Origin: Agriotes lineatus
Taxonomy: Eukaryota; Arthropoda; Insecta; Coleoptera; Elateridae
Direction of reading: 5' to 3'
NCBI GenBank assembly: GCA_940337035.1
Contig: OW679197.1
Span: 57,929,903-57,993,902 of the forward strand
Length of the DNA: 64,000 nucleotides
In this document: positions 1-11,915 of the stretch, one piece after another
Position numbering within the stretch: position 1 is the first letter of the stretch
How the letters are laid out: every line of letters starts with the position of its first letter
The notes under the pieces: model-generated
Told to the model about the DNA's origin: nothing
Database searches by the model: none
What the model saw: only the letters and a program-made list of their open reading frames with translations
Program-made: the position numbers and the translations under genes

Positions 1-640
1 GTTTCCTGTATGCTAATAACTTGTAATGACCCACCGGCTGAATGCCCGTACCAATTCGAATTTAGATAACAGAAAAATTTGGCAAGAAATCGAGGCTGTC
101 ATCGCCGACGTAGCGGCCGATTTGTATTGCGAACACGAACAATGAACCACGCACTCGCGATGGGAGTTTACTGTTAAGACGGCGTTTTTCTTTGTTGGGC
201 TAACATCGCGGGCACTTAATGCGATTAGCGATGCACCAACCCATATGAATTTCATATAAGCAAGTAAATACGATTTTAATTTAGATACATTAACGAAGCT
301 GCGTCGCCTTGTTCCGCCTTCGCCATTACCGGCGATGGATTTGCTTGTTATTAAAGCCATTTACAAGCGCTTTTTTCAAGTAACGTGGAATTAAAATATT
401 TCTTCATTAATAAAGCGGGGTCAACGACTCGTGGAAATATTCTTCAGGAATTCGTTGGAAACCTCGAGCCTTGCACTATTCGAAGCAATCGTCCTCCAAT
501 GTGAACTCCAAGACGTCACTTGCTCAACTATCGCATTTAAGAAGCAGACATATAAACTTTGAACTGTTATAATTTAAAAATTAATATTTTTTAAACTCGA
601 TTTTCGTATAGCGTATATGTAGTAAACAAACTGTCTATTA
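1..640. other. Intergenic, no gene recognised
   Basis: A 115-codon minus-strand open frame (13-360) shows no family motif I recognise and no splice context that convinces me. The rest is AT-rich non-coding sequence leading into the minisatellite. Confidence 0.5.
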
Positions 641-879
641 AATGTCTTTAATCATTTCAGGAAATATCGCAACATATACAATGTCTGAACAGTACCTGAA
701 ATGCCGGAGCACTTCACCAAGTGTTTGAATAGGTAGTTAAATATCTGTGAACACTCCATGAAATGCGTGAACAACTAGTGAAATATTAGAATACTTCAAA
801 AGATCTTAGCGCAGCTCGTGACATGTCTTTATAAAATCACGAAATACAGTACTAGACAAAAATACGGGACACTTTTATT

Positions 880-1060
880 ACATAGTGTGAGTGATACTTC
901 TACCATACAGTCACATTTGAGGCTATCAGGTTAGGTTTTGTATCAGTCTGTGTCATATGACAAACAGAACCTAACCTGCTAACCTCGAATTTGACATAGA
1001 CCGACAAAACAAACATGCAATGACACTTCATCGCTATTGTGATTTACTTACTTTGAATTA
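880..1060. repeat. Inverted-repeat insertion in the minisatellite
   Basis: This stretch breaks the 20-bp pattern. Its two halves are imperfect reverse complements: ttgaggctatcaggttaggt near 917-937 pairs with acctaacctgctaacctcga near 967-987, and weaker pairing extends outward on both sides. It resembles a foldback MITE inserted before the array decayed. Exact ends and a target duplication are not clear. Confidence 0.55.
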
Positions 1061-1202
1061 AACAACTTAAATTAAGCCATAATCGCCCTAAGAGTTGGCC
1101 CGAAGTTATTGACCAGGACTGTGGTTTGTGAAATCTAACACTTCATAAAATGTCTTAATGCTTGATGAAGAAACGTACTCCTAGTTCGCAAAATATCTTT
1201 GA

Positions 1203-4033
1203 CTACTTCATGAACCATCGGAATTACACATCATGTCTAAACAGTTCATGAAATGCCTGAGAAATTGACCAAGCGTTTGAACAGCTAGTGAAATGTCTGT
1301 GAACACTTCATGAAATCTGTGAACAGCTAGCGAAATGTTTGGACGGACTGTAAAAGGCCTGATTATACAGTGCGTCACGCAGAGTGTTATACATACGCAA
1401 ATTAACATTGGGAAATTATGAAAGGATCAGCTATTGCTGTATAAGCATTGAGGTATGTGATTGGCCGGAAAAGAAACAATTAAAAATTAATTTGACCTTT
1501 GTCAGTTCTGACCAATTACGTACCTCGAAGCCTACACATCGCCCAATAACTTTCTAATTTTAATTTGGCTATGTCTGATAGTAGGTGAGACACACTGTAT
1601 AATAAAGTGTTTGAACATTTAGATCAAATGCTAGTAAAATGTTTAAACATTTCGTTAAATGGTCGTAAATATTTGAACATATCATAAGATCTCGGAGCTT
1701 GTTAAATATTAACAACTTCACATGTCTGAACGCTTCATGAAATGTTCCAACAAATCACAACACATTTTTGACTTCATGAACCATCGGAACTACACATCAT
1801 GTCTAAACAGTTCATGAAATGCCTGAGAAATTGACCAAGCGTTTGAACAGCTAGTGAAATGTCTGTGAACACTTCATGAAATCTGTGAACAGCTAGCGAA
1901 ATGTTTGGACGGACTGTAAAAGGCCTGATTATACAGTGCGTCACGCAGAGTGTTATACATACGCAAATTAACATTGGGAAATTATGAAAGGATCAGCTAT
2001 TGCTGTATAAGCATTGAGGTATGTGATTGGCCGGAAAAGAAACAATTAAAAATTAATTTGACCTTTGTCAGTTCTGACCAATTACGTACCTCGAAGCCTA
2101 CACATCGCCCAATAACTTTCTAATTTTAATTTGGCTATGTCTGATAGTAGGTGAGACACACTGTATAATAAAGTGTTTGAACATTTAGATCAAATGCTAG
2201 TAAAATGTTTAAACATTTCGTTAAATGGTCGTAAATATTTGAACATATCATAAGATCTCGGAGCTTGTTAAATATTAACAACTTCACATGTCTGAACGCT
2301 TCATGAAATGTTCCAACAAATCACAACACATTTTTGACTTCATGAACCATCGGAACTACACATCATGTCTAAACAGTTCATGAAATGCCTGAGAAATTGA
2401 CCAAGCGTTTGAACAGCTAGTGAAATGTCTGTGAACACTTCATGAAATCTGTGAACAGCTAGCGAAATGTTTGGACGGACTGTAAAAGGCCTGATTATAC
2501 AGTGCGTCACGCAGAGTGTTATACATACGCAAATTAACATTGGGAAATTATGAAAGGATCAGCTATTGCTGTATAAGCATTGAGGTATGTGATTGGCCGG
2601 AAAAGAAACAATTAAAAATTAATTTGACCTTTGTCAGTTCTGACCAATTACGTACCTCGAAGCCTACACATCGCCCAATAACTTTCTAATTTTAATTTGG
2701 CTATGTCTGATAGTAGGTGAGACACACTGTATAATAAAGTGTTTGAACATTTAGATCAAATGCTAGTAAAATGTTTAAACATTTCGTTAAATGGTCGTAA
2801 ATATTTGAACATATCATAAGATCTCGGAGCTTGTTAAATATTAACAACTTCACATGTCTGAACGCTTCATGAAATGTTCCAACAAATCACAACACATTTT
2901 TGACTTCATGAACCATCGGAACTACACATCATGTCTAAACAGTTCATGAAATGCCTGAGAAATTGACCAAGCGTTTGAACAGCTAGTGAAATGTCTGTGA
3001 ACACTTCATGAAATCTGTGAACAGCTAGCGAAATGTTTGGACGGACTGTAAAAGGCCTGATTATACAGTGCGTCACGCAGAGTGTTATACATACGCAAAT
3101 TAACATTGGGAAATTATGAAAGGATCAGCTATTGCTGTATAAGCATTGAGGTATGTGATTGGCCGGAAAAGAAACAATTAAAAATTAATTTGACCTTTGT
3201 CAGTTCTGACCAATTACGTACCTCGAAGCCTACACATCGCCCAATAACTTTCTAATTTTAATTTGGCTATGTCTGATAGTAGGTGAGACACACTGTATAA
3301 TAAAGTGTTTGAACATTTAGATCAAATGCTAGTAAAATGTTTAAACATTTCGTTAAATGGTCGTAAATATTTGAACATATCATAAGATCTCGGAGCTTGT
3401 TAAATATTAACAACTTCACATGTCTGAACGCTTCATGAAATGTTCCAACAAATCACAACACATTTTTGACTTCATGAACCATCGGAACTACACATCATGT
3501 CTAAACAGTTCATGAAATGCCTGAGAAATTGACCAAGCGTTTGAACAGCTAGTGAAATGTCTGTGAACACTTCATGAAATCTGTGAACAGCTAGCGAAAT
3601 GTTTGTACGGACTGTAAAAGGCCTGAATATACAGTGCGTCACGCAGAGTGTTATACATATGCAAATTAACATTGGGAAATTATGGAAGGATCAGCTATTG
3701 CTGTATAAGCATTGAGGTATGTGATTGGCCGGAAAAGAAACAATTATAAATTAATTTGAGCTTTGTCAGTTCTGACCAATTACGTACCTCGAAGCCTACA
3801 CATCGCCCAATAACTTTCCAATTTTAATTTGGCTATGTCTGATAGTAGGTGAGACACACTGTATAATAAAGTGTTTGAACATTTAGATCAAATGCTGGTA
3901 AAATGTTTAAACATTTCGTTAAATGGTGGTAAATATTTGAAGATATCATAAGATCTCGGAGCTTGTTAAATATTTAACAACTTCACATGTCTGAACGCTT
4001 CATGAAATGTTCCAACAAATCACAACACAGTTT
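1203..4033. repeat. 566-bp higher-order tandem repeat, 5 copies
   Basis: Five consecutive units of exactly 566 bp start near 1205, 1771, 2337, 2903 and 3469. Units 2-4 appear identical or nearly so, unit 1 differs at a few bases and unit 5 at rather more. Each unit contains 20-bp minisatellite monomers plus one 238-bp palindromic MITE. The amplification therefore post-dates the MITE insertion and is recent for the middle copies. The 66-codon minus-strand frame repeated in each unit is a by-product. Confidence 0.95.
1364..1601. mobile_element. Palindromic MITE amplified with the 566-bp repeat
   Basis: The insert starts with TATACAGTGCGTCACGC and ends in the approximate reverse complement of TATACAGTGTGTCTCACC. 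Internal segments also pair: gaggtatgtgattggcc against gaccaattacgtacctc. The element is thus an imperfect foldback of about 238 bp. The flanking TA and CAGTG termini fit a Tc1/mariner-type non-autonomous element (inference). Copies lie at +566-bp steps, near 1930, 2496, 3062 and 3628. There is no coding capacity. Confidence 0.75.
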
Positions 4034-6812
4034 TAATTACTTCATGAAACTTCGGAAGACTTCACAGAATGTCTGAACAGTTCATCGTTCATAAACCGTT
4101 AGTAAAATGTCAGTGAACACTTCAGTAAATATCCAAACAACTTGTGAAACGCCTGTACACACTGCAAAAGGTCTGAATAGTAAATAAAGTATCAAATCAG
4201 TTGGGCAAATGCTCGTGAAATGTTGGAAAACATCATACGATTTACAGATAGTTCGTAAAATATCTTCATACAATGGCGGAATAACTTGTTAAATATCTGA
4301 ATACTTCGCAAAATGTCTGAACGCTTTATGAAATGTTCCAACAGTTTTCACAATATATTTGATCACTTCATGAAGCATCGGAAGACTTCACACAATGTAT
4401 GAACAGTCCTTGAAATAACTGAGCAGGTCATGGAGTGTTTCAGCAGCTCGTAAAACGTTATTCAAGTTTGTTAAAAAGCTGAATACTAAATGAGGTAATC
4501 TGAGCAGTTTGAACTTATCATAAGACATCGGGGCAGCTAGTGAAATATCTTTATATAATGGCTGAAAAATGTATTAAATGTCTGAACACATCACAAAATG
4601 TTTGAACGCTTCATGAAACGTTCCAACAAATCACAAAACATTTTTTATTACTTCATGAAACTTCCGAAGACTTCACAGAATGTCTGAACGCTTCACCGTT
4701 CATAAACCGGTAGTAAAATGTCTGTGAACACTTCAGTAAATGTCCGAACAACTCGTGAAACGCTTGTACACACTGCAAACGGTCTGAATACTAAATAAAA
4801 TATCAAAACAGTTGGGTAAATGCTCGTAAAATGTTGGAAAACATCATAAGATCTAAAGACAGTTCGTAAAATATCTTCATACGTACAATGGCGGAATAAC
4901 TTGTTAAATGTTTTAATACTTCACAAAATGTATGACCGCTTTATGAAATGTTCCAATAGTTTGCAAAATATATTATCACTTCATGAAACATCGGAAGACT
5001 TCACACAATGTATTAACAGTCCTTGAAATAACTGAGCACTTCATGAAATGTTTGAGCAGCTCGTGAAACGTTGTTCAAGTTGTAAAAAAGCTGAATATTA
5101 AATGACGTAATCTGAGCAGTTAGTTAAATTTCTATAAACTGTTTGAACACATAAGATCTTGGGGCAGTTCGTTAAATGTCTTCATATAATAGCTGAAAAA
5201 TTATTAAATGTCTGGACACTTCGCAAAATGTCTGAATGCTTCATGAAAATGTTTGAACAGTTCATAAATGTCTTTGATCAGTTCACTATATATATATATA
5301 TACATGAAGTCCTTCATACAATGTCTGAATAGCCCATGAACTGCTTGATCACTATATGACGTGTGTATGAACAGTTAGCGGTGTCTCTGAACACTTCGCG
5401 AAATGTTCGAACAGCTCGTAAAATGTTTGAACGCATCATAAGATTTCGGGGTAGTTCGTAAAATGTCTTCATTCTATGGACGAATAACTTTTTAAATGTC
5501 TGGACCTTTCAAAAAATTTCTGAAAGCTTTCAAAAATTTTCTAACTGTACCAAAAATGCAATTGATCACTTCATGAAACATCTGACGACTTCATACAAAT
5601 TCCAAACAGTTTAACTTCCTTAGAATTTTATGACGTTTTTGAGCACTTAGTAAAATGTCTGTGACACTTCACTAACTGTTCGAACAGCTTGTGAAACGTC
5701 CGTACAATCTGTAGAAGGTCTGAATACTAAAGGAAGTATTTGAACAGTTAGTTAAATGATCGTGACATGTTTGAACGCATCATAAGATCTCGGGGCAATT
5801 CGTAAAATGTCTTCCCACAATGACCGACTAACTTATTAAATGTTTACACACTTCACAAAATGTCTGAACGCTTCATGGAATGTCCATACAGTTAGTTAAA
5901 TAAATACTCGTCAACTGTTTGAATACATCATAATATCTCGGGGCAGTTCGTAACATGTCTTCATACAAAGGCTGAATAACCTGTTAAATGTCTACACACT
6001 TCATGAAATGTTCCAACAGTTCGCAAAATATCTTTAATCGCTTCATGACACGTAGGAACATTTCACACAGCGTTTGAACAGTTAGTGAAATTCCACTTCA
6101 CGAAATTTTACAAACTGTATATGATATGAACACTACATGGAGTAGTTGAACAGTTAGTTAAATTTTCGTGTAATATTTGAACACATCATAAGATTTTGTG
6201 ACAGTTCGCAAAATGGCTTCATATATTAGCTGAATAGCTTGTTAAATGTCGGAAATTTCACACAATGTTTGAACGCTTCATAAAATGTTCAAACAGTTCA
6301 TAAATGTCTTTGATCACTTCTTGAAATACGTGAAGACTTCATGTTTGTTGTCAGTTAGTAGAATGTCTGTGAACACTTCAGGAAACGCCTAAACAGTTCA
6401 TGAAATGTTTGTACATACATATGTAAAGGTCTAAATACTAAATCTGAATAGTTAAATATATGTGAAATGTTTGAACACACCATAAGACGTAGGAGCAGTT
6501 CTTGAGATGCCTTCATGCAATTGCTGAATAGTTTCTGAAATTTCGAAACACTGAACGCTTCATGGAACGCTTGAACAGTTCATAAAATGTCGAAGTCGCT
6601 TCTTGAAATATCTTGAATGCCTGAACAATTTACGAAATGGCCGAGCACTTTATGAAGTGTTTGTAACCAATTCAAAAAATATCTAAACGTGCCATGAAAT
6701 TTACAAACAATCCATAAAATGCCTTTAATCATTTCATGAAATATCTGAACATATCACACAATGTCTAAACCGTTCGTGAAGCTTGTTCGTGGAAAGTTCT
6801 GAATACTTAATT

Positions 6813-6937
6813 CTTCTAGGCTTCCTACATTTTACAGAAAAGTTGTTGTATACATAGAAATATATATGCGTGTGTAAAAAAACGAAAAAATAATCTAGAA
6901 AGCCCAGCTAAAAATTAGCATACAAAGCTTGACATCT
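6813..6937. other. Junction between minisatellite and transporter 3' end
   Basis: AT-rich single-copy sequence between the array and the presumed 3' end of the minus-strand transporter gene. No other feature is visible. Confidence 0.4.
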
Positions 6938-6943
6938 TTTATT
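6938..6943 (-). terminator. Polyadenylation signal of the minus-strand transporter
   Basis: AATAAA on the minus strand, 67 bases downstream of the stop codon at 7011-7013. Position and sequence fit a eukaryotic poly(A) signal. Confidence 0.55.
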
Positions 6944-7010
6944 GTTTTAAAAATAATCACTGCCTTTTTTGTAAGTAAATCTGCAGGTTGAAAACCCTGT
7001 TAGAATCGAT

Positions 7011-8455
7011 TTACACTGGCGATTTTGTCGTTTTTCTAATTAAATACTGTTGCACTTCCTCCAGAGTCTTATCCTTGGTTTCAGGAACGTACTTTAAAAT
7101 AAACCCAAGCCCCACGACACAGCACCCGCTGAAAATCCAAAAAGGCAAGAACATTCCGCAGCTGTCGGCTAGTATTTGGAACAGCTTCGCAGCGATGGTG
7201 CCGTTTATCACAGAAAACGTGTCAGCCATCCCCAGAGCTGCAGCCTTAATACTGGTGGGGAAGAGCTCCCCCAAGTAAATCGTTGGTGCGAATTCTAGCC
7301 CGGCGTTGTAGAATACGTTGTACATCGTAAGCGCTGTGAGAGGGAGCCACCCTAAATTGACTGTGTAGGATGCGTGCAGGTCTTTCAGGAAGAAGTAGGA
7401 TCCTCCCAAGGCAAGAGAGACGGCACATCCCACTGTTGAGACGATTATTATGGGACGTCTTCCCACCTTGTCCATCAAAAGCAGAGCGCCCCCGGCTACG
7501 ACCACCTCGATACAGATGTAAATTATAACGGACAGATTGGGGTCGAGGCTTCCTTCCGCCATTTGGAAGATCATAACGGTGTAGAACAGAAAGGGGTTCT
7601 TCCCGCTGAATTTTTTGGTCAAGTTTAGTATCATAAATATAATTACTCCTCGGCGATTGCTCTTGACTGTCCATAAATCTACTATCCTCACTTTTTCTGT
7701 GGATTCCTGTCTGGCTACAGCCTCACACAGATCTTTCATTTCATCACCGACATCGTTACTTCCCCTAAGGAGTTGAAGACTTTTCTCGGCGTCTGCTTTC
7801 CGACCTTTCTTAATGTAATAGTAGGGCGACTCGGGCATCCATAAGAAGGATATAAAATGTATCACAGGAACCAAGGAACATATTAAAGCCGACGTGTAAA
7901 TCGAATAATAGATCCCAAGAACGTTGATGAACAGCATTCCTACGATCGAAGCCATTCCTATACTTGAGGTCAAGATGCCCCGTATAGAAGGGTGGGAAAT
8001 TTCCCCTAGATACATGGGGAGTGACGTATACAAGCCACCCTCTGCACTTCCTATTATAAATCTGGTCAGACATATCAGCCAGGTCGCCTTGGAAAACGCT
8101 AAAAGAATGAACATAACAGCCGTAATGGGTGCCAGTGCGAGTGTACTGTATTTTCGGCCAATTCTATCGACCAACAGAGCTGTGACCAAAGCCCCAACGG
8201 GAGCCCCAACCATGGGCATCACGGCACACCACGATCCTTCATCGCTTGTCATGGATATGTCGGGATAGGTCCCGTTTAAAATTTGGGGCAGGTAATGGAG
8301 AAGTCCATCCTAAGTTAATGCCGGAGCTTACCACGGAGAGAGATCCTGAAATTAAAATTTCAGTTTTTTCACGGTTTTGCTGAAAATAGATTACCTGTTA
8401 AAGTAGCAAGGTATTGATAGAAATATCTGTGATTGCAAATATCTGGAAATTTCAT
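7011..8455 (-). CDS. Tret1-like MFS sugar transporter, two exons, one frameshift
   Basis: Exon 1 is 8395-8455 (ATG at 8455, start MKFPDICN, ending in phase 1). A 49-bp GT-AG intron (8346-8394) follows, then exon 2 at 7011-8345. The product would be a 12-helix sugar porter of the major facilitator superfamily, about 464 residues, in the plasma membrane. Visible family motifs are DRIGRK after TM2, PESPYY after TM6, DKVGRRP after TM8, GELFPTSIKA and C-terminal PETKDKTLEE. The frame is open for 413 codons from 8252, but one extra T near 8294-8296 (minus-strand ccattac where a codon tac is expected) shifts exon 2 and gives a TGA about 14 codons later. This is either a very recent null allele or a sequence error. 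The TM7 QQ pair is replaced by KK. The adjoining plus-strand fragment suggests it was half of a divergent pair. Substrate unknown. Confidence 0.85.
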
Positions 8456-9430
8456 TTTGCACAGCTGTCGTTCCCATTCTTGGTATAGGTTCTACTGACA
8501 TTGTTTTATAATCGAGAGTTGTTATTTGTTGAAATACTGCTGTATATAATGTACCCCATTGTTACCTAGTCTTTCACTGCTAAAGCGTGTGATCGTTGTT
8601 TGTTTTTTTGTTGTTACTGTACGCTTAGGACTTAAAGGTTTTAATGGGCGTATATGGAAAATTGTTTGTAATATTAATTCCTAAGTATCCAATTCTTATA
8701 AACATTTTCCAAGCTATTGTTTCAACTGTCGACGCTATTATTGATAAGAACATTTACTTTATACTTCTTAAATAAATAATGGAAAAGTGTGCACAGATAC
8801 TTTTAATATCTCTTAAAACTAGTCGCAAGGAACAATTTTTGTTTTTACGTAAAGAACGTCTAGTGGAACACAGCAATGGCACTTGCGTAGTGTGCAGAAG
8901 TTTTATTATATCCAATGCTAAAACTGAGGACCATGGCATAACAAAAAAAATCTGTAAAAGACTTTACCCAGAACTTCTCTCGCCCGAATTAGATCAATTT
9001 GCAAATTTAAAAAAATGTATCCCGCTGCATCGATAAGTCCAACTGCGCCATCAAGCCTTATAGAAATAAGTGCGGCGCGCGCCTCTCTTAAACAGAACAG
9101 TCTTATTGTTGAAACGTTTTTACTCTTTTGTGACATTATCCTATATCGGTTGAGTCTTATTTTCGGCAAATGTAAAGCCTGGCCTATGTGAAAGTTATTA
9201 CTTCCGTCTATTTCAAAATTGACCCAAAAATAAACAAAATTTTATTTTCAAGGTGCTCACCCTGTATTTATTTGTATGAAATTGTACTTCATGCGAGGTA
9301 GATATATAATATGTATGTAAAATATCGTCTTCCTCCGACAAATAGTTTTTGAGCTATACTCCCAACCATCTTTCAGACAAGGGAAGTAAAAAAAGCCAAA
9401 GGAAGTAAAAATATTAACTCGTTATTTCAG
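8456..9430. other. Divergent intergenic segment, copy 1
   Basis: 8456-8945 is homologous to 11439-11910: shared blocks include ttttataatcgaga, acatttactttata and agaagttttattatatcca. In this copy the first exon expected for the plus-strand partner is missing: the match jumps from sequence before the exon to the intron block ccatggca. About 450 bp of unrelated sequence then intervenes before the exon 2 remnant. That insert contains caccctgtat near 9259, a motif common at ends of insect DNA elements. Any promoter of the minus-strand gene should lie here; no clear TATA or Inr was pinned down. Confidence 0.6.
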
Positions 9431-9576
9431 GGTCGTTCACGGTGCTAGTTTAGGGGATCTTGGCGACGAGTGATGAAGGATCTTGGTGCGCCGTGATGCC
9501 CTTGATGGAACTTCTTCTGGGGACTTCAACGAGAGTGGACGCACATACACAACTCTTCCCTTAGCCCTATGTACTA
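9431..9576 (+). pseudogene. Truncated Tret1-like exon 2 fragment
   Basis: The sequence begins right after an intact-looking acceptor (ttatttcag) and reads like the start of exon 2 of the intact gene at 12023: ggtcgtt, then gatgaaggatcttggtgcgc and cgccgtgatgccctt, then tggacgcacatacacaac. About 75 bp coding for TM1 and its loop is deleted, and smaller deletions follow. Similarity ends near 9576. Exon 1 is absent upstream. It is a dead relic of the plus-strand member of the duplicated pair. Confidence 0.8.
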
Positions 9577-9926
9577 CGTTTAGCAAACCAGAAAAAAAAC
9601 AGCAATATCCAAGACGAAATAAGGGAGTTTGGCGAAGGGATAGTAAGATAACAAAGGATAAACAGGAGCTTTGTTCTAGCAGTTTCCGCCGTAGGGTTTG
9701 TAGTTTTCCCAGGAGTTGAAAGACTGTTCTCATTAATCAATTTCAGTAGCTGCAACGTTTTTATTATATGACTGAAGGATTTCTAACTTAAATATTCATA
9801 ATATTTCATGAAGAACAAGAAAACAATTAAATATGATAAATTTTCTTGAAGAAAATCATTTACTAAATACGATTAAGCAATGGAACTGAAAGTATCATCA
9901 TATACATCCAAGTGGAATGTTTAGAA
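9577..9926. other. Unassigned sequence between two transporter relics
   Basis: No clear similarity to the transporter continues here. Short open frames on both strands are uninformative. Confidence 0.4.
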
Positions 9927-11438
9927 TCAGGACCTTTTTGGTAAAATGTCAATCCATGCAGGTGCTTTCCTCGTTTTCTTAATTAAATACAGCTGTATTT
10001 CTTCTAAAGCCTTATCCTTGGTTTTAGGAACGTACTTTAAAATAGATACACCCAAGCCTGACGACGCAACAGCCACCGAAAACCCAAAAAGGCAAGAATA
10101 TTCCTCAATAGTCGACCATTAGTTGAACCAGCTTCGCAGAGACGGTGCCGGTTATCACAGAAAACGTTTTTGCCATTCCCAAAGCTGCAGCTTTAATGCT
10201 GGCGGGGAAAAGTTTCCCCAAGTAGATCGTTAGGGCACACTCGAGCTCGGCGTTGTAGAAGAGATGGTTCATCGTGAGTGTTGTGAGCGAGGGCCACCCC
10301 AAAGCAAACAAGTATGATACTTACAAGTCCTTCAGAAAGAAGCCTTCCCACCATGTTCGTCAAGAACAAACCGCTCCCGGTCACAACCATCTCGATGCAG
10401 ATGTAAAGTATGAAACACATATTGGGGTTGAGGCTTCTTCGGCCATTTGGAAAATCGTAGCTACGCAGAATAAGAAGGGGTTTTTCCGCTGAACTTGTTG
10501 GTTAAGTTCAGAATCAAAATATGATGATCCCTCGGCGACTGCTCTCGGTGGATTTTTGCCTGGCTACAGCCTCGCATATACCTCTCATTTCATCGCTTGT
10601 ATCGGTACTTCCCCTAAGGATGTGAACGCTTAGCTCAGCGTTGGCTTTCATGCCTCTCTGACCGTGATAGTAGGGGCATTCCTATGTTTGTAGTCAAAGT
10701 TCTCCGTACGGAAGGGTGCAAAATTTCGTCCACTTACATGGGGAGTGACGTAGACAACAAGCCACCCTCTGTGCTGCCTATTATAAATTTGATCAGATTT
10801 TGGAAACCTTAAAAGAATGAACATAGCAGATGTGATAGGCGCCAGAGCGAGTGTGTTGTATCTTCGGCCAATTCTATCCGCTAACAGAGCCATGGCGAAA
10901 GCTTCAAAAGAGCACCCCAACATGGAAATTATGTCATGGAGATGTTAGGGTAAATCCCGTTTAAAATTTGGGTAGATATGGAGAAGTCAATTCTAAGTTA
11001 ATGCCGGAACTTATCATGACAAGAGACCCTGGAATTTAAACTGTAGTATTTTCTACAGTTCACTTGAATAGTATGTTACGTTAAAAGACCGGTCATGTAT
11101 CGTACAAATTTTTTTACGACATCCGAGTCCATACTTTCAAATTTGCGAATTCACTTTCGAAGAGTCAAAAAAATTATGACATTAGTATCTATTATTATTT
11201 GACTTATCCTAACAATAACACAAACTTGTTTCCATAGTAACGAAGGCATCAGGGAGCGGCAAAAGCCTTTACCAATCCCTGATGCCCGTTTTCCGATCTT
11301 GACCGGCAAAGATTTACTTTCTGGCGAAAAAATTCTCCAGAAATTGCATATTTTCTGGTCGGTCGTAAAAAAATTACCTATTAAAGTTGCAAGGCATTGA
11401 TAGATTTATCTCTGATTACAAATATTTGGAAAACTCAT
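9927..11438 (-). pseudogene. Decayed Tret1-like transporter pseudogene, two exons
   Basis: Exon 1 relic at 11378-11438 starts MSFPNICN but has an in-frame TAA at codon 11. Exon 2 relic spans 9927-11028. Recognisable blocks in shifting frames include TNKFSGKNP, a TM8 region, a GELFP-like LGKLFPASIKA and the C-terminal lysine-rich tail. A C is lost in the PQILNG segment, giving an immediate frameshift, and there are several further indels plus a deletion near 10320-10345. The intron is about 349 bp against 46-49 in its paralogues because of an insertion. It is the minus-strand partner of the intact gene at 11916. Confidence 0.9.
11106..11376. mobile_element. TIR-bearing insert in the pseudogene intron
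   Basis: The extra intron sequence is bounded by inverted copies of an aaatttttttacgac motif (near 11106-11122 and 11360-11376). It contains a perfect 11-bp dyad, ggcatcaggga at 11245-11255 and its complement at 11276-11286. This suggests a small MITE inserted after or during pseudogene decay. Ends are approximate. Confidence 0.45.
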
Positions 11439-11915
11439 TTTCCACAACAGCTGTTTCCCATTTGTGGTGATATCATTTTATAATCGAGAATTATTATTTG
11501 TTAAAATACTCCTTCATATCGAGTATTCATTGTTACTTATCTTTCCACTGGTCTTATAAAACAATTGAAAATCAAGTACAGCTAGTTTGTAGTGGGTATA
11601 ACGTGGAATTGTGTTTGCAATACCCAAGCCAAGCTATTGTTTTAAGTCTCACTATATTCTTGATAAGAACATTTACTTTATACATTTTTAAATAAATAAT
11701 AATTAAGAGTATACAATTATTTTGATTATCTCTTAAAACATGTCGCAATAAGCAATCTGTCTTTACCTATAGATAAAATACGTCTACTGGAACATATCAC
11801 AATGTCACTTACGTAGTAATCACGCGGAGCATCTATTTGCCATCAAACAAACCGTAACGTTACTGGATAGAAGTTTTATTATATCCAGTGCTAAGAATGA
11901 GAAGACTCGTACGAA
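11439..11915. other. Divergent intergenic segment, copy 2 (putative promoter region)
   Basis: This 477-bp region separates the minus-strand pseudogene from the intact plus-strand gene and is homologous to 8456-8945. It would contain the promoter and 5' UTR of the intact gene. A stop codon at 11898 in the reading frame of exon 1 limits the start to the ATG at 11916. Confidence 0.55.

Larger units (their letters stand above)
641..6812. repeat. Degenerate 20-bp minisatellite array
   Basis: The tract is built from a roughly 20-bp unit close to acttcatgaaatgtctgaac, repeated head to tail with substitutions and 1-2 base indels. Slower rhythms sit on top. A block with catcataagatctcgggg followed by agttcgtaaaatgtcttca recurs near 3945, 4230, 4508, 4843, 5148, 5437, 5783, 5928, 6186 and 6479, about every 290 bp. 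A longer block starting near 4034 recurs near 4640. The short open frames here are repeat artefacts. A TA dinucleotide run sits near 5286-5301. Confidence 0.9.

Noticed and set aside
1208..3672. A 66-codon minus-strand frame repeated five times
   Set aside because: It recurs only because the 566-bp unit is tandemly repeated and crosses the MITE end; no domain or start context.
1203..4033. CRISPR-like array
   Set aside because: Units are 566 bp and 20 bp tandem repeats without unique spacers, in a eukaryotic setting.
7246..8268. Other open frames overlapping the minus-strand transporter
   Set aside because: They are shadow frames of a well-supported sugar-porter coding sequence.
9650..9770. 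A short stretch translating to something like an ERLFS hAT tail
   Set aside because: Only a handful of residues agree, no TIR or other hAT block is nearby, and the frame closes at once.
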